Positions 59,749 to 64,000 of a stretch of 64,000 nucleotides of DNA are shown in pieces. The DNA comes from Rhodospirillaceae bacterium (GTDB lineage: Bacteria; Pseudomonadota; Alphaproteobacteria; Rhodospirillales; Rhodospirillaceae). The position numbers and the translations under genes were made by a program. The notes beneath the pieces were generated by a model that was not told the DNA's origin, ran no database searches, and was given only the letters and a program-made list of their open reading frames with translations. Location: positions 434,001 to 498,000 of the forward strand of contig JAVJSV010000011.1 in the NCBI GenBank assembly GCA_040219235.1. Direction: 5' to 3'. Within the stretch, counting starts at the first letter, position 1; the number at the start of each line of letters is the position of its first letter.

Positions 59749-60738
59749 ATGAAAGACAGCAGTATTAACTACGTGGTTGTCGGCGGATTTGTGTCCGTCA
59801 TGATCGTCGTTTTCGTCGTCATCATTAGCATGCTTGCGGGAAGCACGGGATCGACCGACAAGTATTACACTGTTTACAGCAACGTGGGTGGTCTCAAGTT
59901 TGGAACCCAAGTGCTTTACGAGGGCTATCAGATTGGGCAAGTCGATAGTGTTGAGCCCATATTTGAAGATGGGAAAGTCCAGTTCCGCGTAAACATTGAA
60001 GTTCAGGAAGGATGGGTCATTCCCGATGACAGCGTTGCCAGAGCAACGGTGTCCGGCTTGTTGTCGGCGATGACGGTCGATATCGCCGGCGGAGATAGTG
60101 ACGTTAGACTGCCGCCCGGATCACAGATTCCCGGCGTTGCGCCGAGTAACTTTTTTGCAGCACTTTCTGAAATCGGTGCTGAATTTGGAGACCTGAGTCA
60201 GAACTCCATTAAGCCATTGATTGAGAGTCTTGGGTCTTACGTTACCCAACTAGGTGATGCGGCTGTCGATAACGCTGGACCAATGCTCGTGAACCTCAAC
60301 TCCATTTCAGCGGATCTCAATACAAAACTCCCCGAGATTTCGGCGAGTTTAACACGCACGGCACGTTTGATTGAGACCGATGTTATGGGTGAAGAAAATC
60401 GCGACAACCTGACAGCAGTATTAAGAAATTTTGAAGTGGCTTCATCGGATATGGCTGGCCTTGCAGCAGAACTTAATGAGACGCGGACGCTCATTCATGA
60501 GTCTGTAAAGCAGATCAATGCTGTTGTGTCTGAGAATGCAACGGATGTTAACGATTCCGTCAAGGACCTGCGTTACACCCTGGCGACCATCTCCCGGACG
60601 ATTGATGACATCACAGGGAACCTTGAGGCGAGCAGTCGAAATTTTGCAGAGTTTAGCCGCTCAATTCGCCAAAACCCTGGTCTATTGTTGGGTGGTTCGC
60701 CCCAGCAGGACGAATCCTTGGCAAATTCAGGTCGGTAA
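59749..60738 (+). CDS. mlaD: MlaD, MCE-domain substrate-binding subunit
   Basis: A 329-residue protein. One N-terminal transmembrane helix (YVVVGGFVSVMIVVFVVIISML) anchors a periplasmic MCE domain at about 38-115 (YYTVYSNVGGLKFGTQVLYEGYQIGQVDSVEP, VARATVSGLLSAMTVDIAGG). A long helical tail of about 200 residues (LVNLNSISADLNTKL, LAAELNETRTLIHESVKQINAV) follows, which E. coli MlaD lacks; long helical tails are seen in PqiB/LetB-related and Mycobacterium Mce proteins and may span the periplasm. It forms the hexameric lipid-binding ring above MlaE. Confidence 0.93.
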   Translation: MKDSSINYVVVGGFVSVMIVVFVVIISMLAGSTGSTDKYYTVYSNVGGLKFGTQVLYEGYQIGQVDSVEPIFEDGKVQFRVNIEVQEGWVIPDDSVARATVSGLLSAMTVDIAGGDSDVRLPPGSQIPGVAPSNFFAALSEIGAEFGDLSQNSIKPLIESLGSYVTQLGDAAVDNAGPMLVNLNSISADLNTKLPEISASLTRTARLIETDVMGEENRDNLTAVLRNFEVASSDMAGLAAELNETRTLIHESVKQINAVVSENATDVNDSVKDLRYTLATISRTIDDITGNLEASSRNFAEFSRSIRQNPGLLLGGSPQQDESLANSGR

Positions 60739-60749
60739 CGGAGAGCGGT

Positions 60750-61388
60750 ATGGCACATTCAGTACTTGTCCGATGTGGGTTGTTTGCTGAGATCAGGCGT
60801 GTTGGTTTTACTAGCATACTGGCAGTGGCGGTTGCATCCTGTTCGTCTCCGCCGGTTCCAACCGATACATTTTACAATCTAACGTCTGGGCGTTCTGTAG
60901 GCGTTGAGTCTCAGTCGAAGATATCTGCAGCCTTAGAGGTGCCGCCGTTTCGTGCTGAGGGCGTCATTAACGAGCGCGCCATCGTCTATCGCGAAACCGA
61001 AACTATTCAGAAGCAATATACGTATCATTATTGGTCTGAGCCCCCTGCTATCATGATTCAACGCAGTGTCATTGATGCGTTGCGGTCAGCGCAGGCATTT
61101 GATCAGGTCGCTGCACCGGAAATCCGCACTAATCGTGACTATGAGTTGACGGGAATTTTACGTCGTCTTGAGCATGTCGTTGGTGGGACCAGCAAGGTCG
61201 TTGTAGAGTTTGATGTGGGCTTACGCCGCATTCGGGGCAACGATTTGGTGTTTCTGAAGACCTATCGCACAGAAAGAGACACTGGTCGTGGAGTTGCCGC
61301 CGCTGTTAGTACAATGAGTGCGGCTCTTGATGATCTGTTGCGTGAAATGCTTGGCGATATTGACCAGGCCAGGATCTTAAGTCCCTAG
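60750..61388 (+). CDS. ABC-type transport auxiliary lipoprotein (PqiC/MlaA-substitute family)
   Basis: A 212-residue lipoprotein with lipobox LAVAVASC (acylated Cys31) after a short signal. The mature part has FYNLTSGRS, LEVPPFRAEGVINERAIVYRETE, YTYHYWSEPPAIMIQRSVIDALRSAQAFDQVAAPEIRTNRDYELTGILRRLEHV, the PqiC/ABC_trans_aux pattern. The KQYTYHYWSEPP stretch is the family hallmark. It is tethered in the outer membrane and probably works with MlaD in lipid passage. It ends the operon; a hairpin follows at 61393-61414. Confidence 0.88.
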   Translation: MAHSVLVRCGLFAEIRRVGFTSILAVAVASCSSPPVPTDTFYNLTSGRSVGVESQSKISAALEVPPFRAEGVINERAIVYRETETIQKQYTYHYWSEPPAIMIQRSVIDALRSAQAFDQVAAPEIRTNRDYELTGILRRLEHVVGGTSKVVVEFDVGLRRIRGNDLVFLKTYRTERDTGRGVAAAVSTMSAALDDLLREMLGDIDQARILSP

Positions 61389-61392
61389 TCGT

Positions 61393-61414
61393 AGGACCTG
61401 TGCAGTTAGGTCCT
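61393..61414 (+). terminator. Possible terminator after the lipid-transport operon
   Basis: AGGACCT at 61393-61399 and AGGTCCT at 61408-61414 pair over 7 bp with an 8-base loop, five bases after the lipoprotein stop. Only a short T-tract (TTTG) follows, so it is a weak candidate. A related GGGTCCTA word recurs at 61423-61430. Confidence 0.4.
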
Positions 61415-61522
61415 TTGTAACCGGGTCCTATGCAGCATTATCGTTCTGGTAGTTGTGACGATTGCCGCTCCCGGTTAGTATCCGCGCCTTTCCGGCCTGA
61501 ACTGCCGTTGTAGGAGTGCCCC

Positions 61523-62917
61523 GTGCGATTTGAGTCGACCCGTGGACAAGCCCCAAAGCTTGATTTCGACGATGTTTTACTGACTGGTTTAGCCAGAGAT
61601 GGCGGACTCTATTTGCCTAAGGCTTGGCCACAGCTTAGCGCCGCCGAGCTAAAGTCGTTCAGGGCGCTATCCTATGCTGATCTGGCCACTGAAGTGACCA
61701 AGCCATATTTAGCTGAATCAAATGTGGCTGATACTTTACCCGAAGTAATGAAACAGGCATATGCGTCTTTTGATCACCCGGCTGTCGCACCGATGGTGCA
61801 GTTGGCGCCAAATACATGGCTAATGGAGCTGTATCATGGGCCAACTCTGGCGTTTAAAGATTACGCCCTGCAGGTTGTTGGCCATCTGTTTGACCGCGTG
61901 TTGTCACAGAAGAAAGAGCGCATCACGATTGTTGGGGCGACATCTGGCGATACAGGCTCTGCGGCTATTGCAGCCTGCGCTGATCGCGATGCTGTTGATA
62001 TTATCATCTTACACCCCAAGGGCCGTGTTTCTGAGGTGCAGCGCCGTCAGATGACAACAGTGACTGCAGGTAATGTTCAAAACGTCGCCATCGACGGTAC
62101 ATTTGACGATTGCCAGGCGCTTGTTAAAGCGATGTTCAACGACCAGTCTTTTCGCGACGAGATGCATCTGTCGGCGGTCAATTCCATTAACTGGGCACGT
62201 ATTATGGCGCAGATGGTTTATTATTTTTATGGGGCGTTGGCTTTAGGTGCACCAGACAGGCCAATAGCATTTGCTGTACCGACCGGGAATTTCGGCAACG
62301 TGTTTGCCGGGTATTGTGCTGCTAAAATGGGATTGCCGATTAAGGCGTTTTTGGTCGGTTCAAACCGGAACGATATTTTGACCCGGTATTTTGAGACGGG
62401 TGCCATGACAACCGAGCAAGTTGTGCCGTCGCTCAGCCCCGCCATGGATATACAGGTCTCCTCTAATTTTGAGAGGCTTCTCTTTGAATCTTATGGACGC
62501 GACGGTAATGCCGTGAAGCGTTTGATGGATGGCCTTGCTCAAAGCGGATCTTACACTGTTGAAGATACCGCGCGCAGTGCTATCGACAAACAATTCGTCG
62601 GCAGTCGCTTGAGTGACGATGAGACCAAAGCCATGATGAAATCCATATACCATGAGACGGGTCTGCTGGTTGACCCTCACACGGCAATTGGTGTTGATGC
62701 GGCACGGAAGTCCACACTGGACCCCTCTGTTCCTAAGATCGTGCTATCGACGGCACATCCAGCAAAATTTCCGGATGCGGTTGAAGCGGCGACCGGTGTC
62801 CGCCCTGGTTTACCGCCCGCGATGGCCGATCTGTATGATCGCAAAGAACGCTATACAGAACTGCCCAATGATCTTTCACAAGTACAGGCGTTTGTCCGCG
62901 CCCACAGTCGAGTCTGA
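61523..62917 (+). CDS. thrC: Threonine synthase
   Basis: A 464-residue protein with GTG start at 61523 after a GGAG sequence (61512-61515). It is the long, gammaproteobacterial/yeast-like form of threonine synthase: RFESTRGQAPKLDFDDVLLTGLARDGGLYLP, the PLP-binding Lys112 in HGPTLAFKDYALQVVG, GATSGDTGSAAIAAC, LSAVNSINWARIMAQMVYYFYGAL, FAVPTGNFGNVFAGY and STAHPAKFPDAVE. It converts O-phosphohomoserine to threonine with PLP in the cytosol. Followed by the M16 peptidase gene, an arrangement common in alphaproteobacteria. Confidence 0.97.
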   Translation: MRFESTRGQAPKLDFDDVLLTGLARDGGLYLPKAWPQLSAAELKSFRALSYADLATEVTKPYLAESNVADTLPEVMKQAYASFDHPAVAPMVQLAPNTWLMELYHGPTLAFKDYALQVVGHLFDRVLSQKKERITIVGATSGDTGSAAIAACADRDAVDIIILHPKGRVSEVQRRQMTTVTAGNVQNVAIDGTFDDCQALVKAMFNDQSFRDEMHLSAVNSINWARIMAQMVYYFYGALALGAPDRPIAFAVPTGNFGNVFAGYCAAKMGLPIKAFLVGSNRNDILTRYFETGAMTTEQVVPSLSPAMDIQVSSNFERLLFESYGRDGNAVKRLMDGLAQSGSYTVEDTARSAIDKQFVGSRLSDDETKAMMKSIYHETGLLVDPHTAIGVDAARKSTLDPSVPKIVLSTAHPAKFPDAVEAATGVRPGLPPAMADLYDRKERYTELPNDLSQVQAFVRAHSRV

Positions 62918-62942
62918 GGCAAAGTAATTTGATGAACAGTTT

Positions 62943-64000
62943 ATGAGTGGAACTTCTCGCTTAAAAACAACGACCCTCGATTCAGGTTTGCGTGTCGTGA
63001 CAGATCTTATTCCCTCTGTTGAAACGACCGCGGTTGGAGCTTGGGTGGAGGCTGGTACGCGACATGAAACGCTCGAACTAAACGGTATTTCCCATCTGCT
63101 AGAGCATATGGCGTTTAAGGGTACACATCGTCGCACAGCGCTTCAGATTGCTGAGGATATGGATAACGTTGGAGGGCAGTTAAACGCCTACACGAGCCGC
63201 GACCATACGGCCTATTACGCTCATGTCTTGAAAGAAGACTTGCCGCTGGCAGTCGACATTCTCTCGGATATTTTGCTCAACGCGACTATGGATGAAGAAG
63301 AATTTGGGCGCGAGCAGCAAGTCGTGGTGCAGGAGATTTATCAATCAGAAGATACGCCCGATGATATTGTCTTTGATTGGTTGCAAGCAACGGCCTATCC
63401 GGAGCAAGCGCTGGGGTGGCCGGTGCTCGGCACTGTTGAGTCAGTTAACCGAATGACGGCTAACAACCTACAGCAATATATGTCTAGCCATTATCGGACC
63501 GGGAATATGGTTGTTTCTGCGGCCGGTCGCGTTGATCATGATGCCTTTGTTCAGAGCATTGCAGATGCCTTTGCGTCCTTACCACAAGGTGACGGCCCTA
63601 ACAGCCAACTTGCCCATTATGTGGGCGGTGATGTTCGCGCTGCTCGCCCAGTCGAACAATTGCATCTGGTTTTGGGCTTTGATGGCGTGGGGTATCACGA
63701 TCCCCATTATTATCCTTTATCGGCTTTGTCGGTGCTGTTCGGAGAAGGATTATCGTCTCGACTCTTCCAAGAAGTGCGAGAGAAGCGGGGTTTAGCCTAT
63801 TCAGTGTTTTCGTCGACCAATGCTTGTGAAGATTCGGGTGTATTTACGGTCTATGCAGGAACCAGCCTGGATCAGACCGAAGAATTGGTCACGGTTCTGA
63901 CCGAAGAAATTAAGAAAATGATGGGAGGGGCAACCGCTGACGAAATCAAACGTGCGAAAGCTCAACTCAAGGCCAGTTTGCTAATGGGGCTTGAAAGTAT
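62943..64000 (+). CDS. M16 family zinc metallopeptidase (mitochondrial processing peptidase-like), 3' truncated
   Basis: From ATG 62943 the frame is open to the window edge (about 352 residues). The inverted zinc motif HxxEH is His51-x2-Glu54-His55 (SHLLEHMAFKG), with a distal Glu candidate in EFGREQQVVVQEIYQSEDTPDD. The Gly-rich and substrate-binding parts of the second half follow (SVLFGEGLSSRLFQEVREKRGLAYSVFSS). It resembles the beta subunit of mitochondrial processing peptidase and the bacterial one-subunit forms of about 420 residues, so some 70 residues lie beyond the window. Likely role: degradation of signal or small peptides. Confidence 0.95.
   Translation, partial: MSGTSRLKTTTLDSGLRVVTDLIPSVETTAVGAWVEAGTRHETLELNGISHLLEHMAFKGTHRRTALQIAEDMDNVGGQLNAYTSRDHTAYYAHVLKEDLPLAVDILSDILLNATMDEEEFGREQQVVVQEIYQSEDTPDDIVFDWLQATAYPEQALGWPVLGTVESVNRMTANNLQQYMSSHYRTGNMVVSAAGRVDHDAFVQSIADAFASLPQGDGPNSQLAHYVGGDVRAARPVEQLHLVLGFDGVGYHDPHYYPLSALSVLFGEGLSSRLFQEVREKRGLAYSVFSSTNACEDSGVFTVYAGTSLDQTEELVTVLTEEIKKMMGGATADEIKRAKAQLKASLLMGLES

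Noticed and set aside
1-64000. tRNA, rRNA, riboswitch or mobile-element signals
   Set aside because: I saw no cloverleaf with a TTCRA-type T-loop, no rRNA-like block, no transposase or integrase frame and no terminal inverted repeats flanking a cargo. Small RNAs or riboswitches cannot be excluded by eye.

Overview
The window reads as a stretch of chromosome from an alphaproteobacterium, probably Rhodospirillales-like. Evidence: thrC followed directly by an M16 processing peptidase, an MlaE/F/D lipid-transport operon ending in a PqiC-type lipoprotein, an LpxL-type lipid A acyltransferase, adrenodoxin-type ferredoxin, Tat-exported proteins, and moderately GC-rich coding sequence. Genes are dense, often with ATGA-type overlaps. 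I see no rRNA, tRNA, CRISPR array, transposase, integrase or origin.

Layout. 0-8.3 kb: a metabolic patchwork, with a serine hydrolase cut by the left edge, a decarboxylase/racemase-family enzyme, two beta-propeller proteins, a DUF188 protein, a PhnZ-like HD oxygenase, a shortened MmgE/PrpD protein, an orphan TRAP binding protein and an SDR. 8.3-15 kb: two related SDRs around two tandem MFS carriers, then a PcaC-like decarboxylase and a flavin-dependent hydroxylase/acyl-CoA dehydrogenase. 15-18 kb: two prolyl isomerases and an MscS channel with a BON domain. 18-30 kb: GST, FAD monooxygenase, methyltransferases, a 2OG-Fe(II) oxygenase, Dabb and Nudix proteins, a TonB-dependent receptor, a PAS protein, a secreted VOC protein coupled to a tannase-family esterase, and a quinone reductase. 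The general picture is uptake and breakdown of aromatic or ester-linked organic compounds.

30-53 kb: an uptake and catabolism region. It has four family-5 (Opp/Dpp type) binding proteins but only one OppB/OppC permease pair and no ATPase, together with a Rieske oxygenase, a ferredoxin, an amidohydrolase, a nitrilase-fold protein whose catalytic Cys is Ser, an alpha/beta hydrolase, an FAD amine oxidase, a DUF1838 protein and a GntR/UTRA regulator. Inside it is the most unusual element: a two-gene module (a methyltransferase with a long conserved N-terminal domain plus a ~120-residue protein with an FFDDP/RERLDTVE signature) present twice in tandem at 44.9-48.2 kb.

53-64 kb: envelope and core functions. 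A zinc-ribbon methyltransferase is translationally coupled to an LpxL-type acyltransferase, divergent from a glycosyltransferase. Then comes a GAF-SpoIIE-HATPase protein and a STAS protein directly ahead of mlaE-mlaF-mlaD-lipoprotein, which suggests phospho-controlled phospholipid transport. The window ends with thrC and a truncated M16 peptidase.

All calls come from reading translations and motifs by eye. Family-level calls for the classical enzymes are firm; substrates are mostly inferred.
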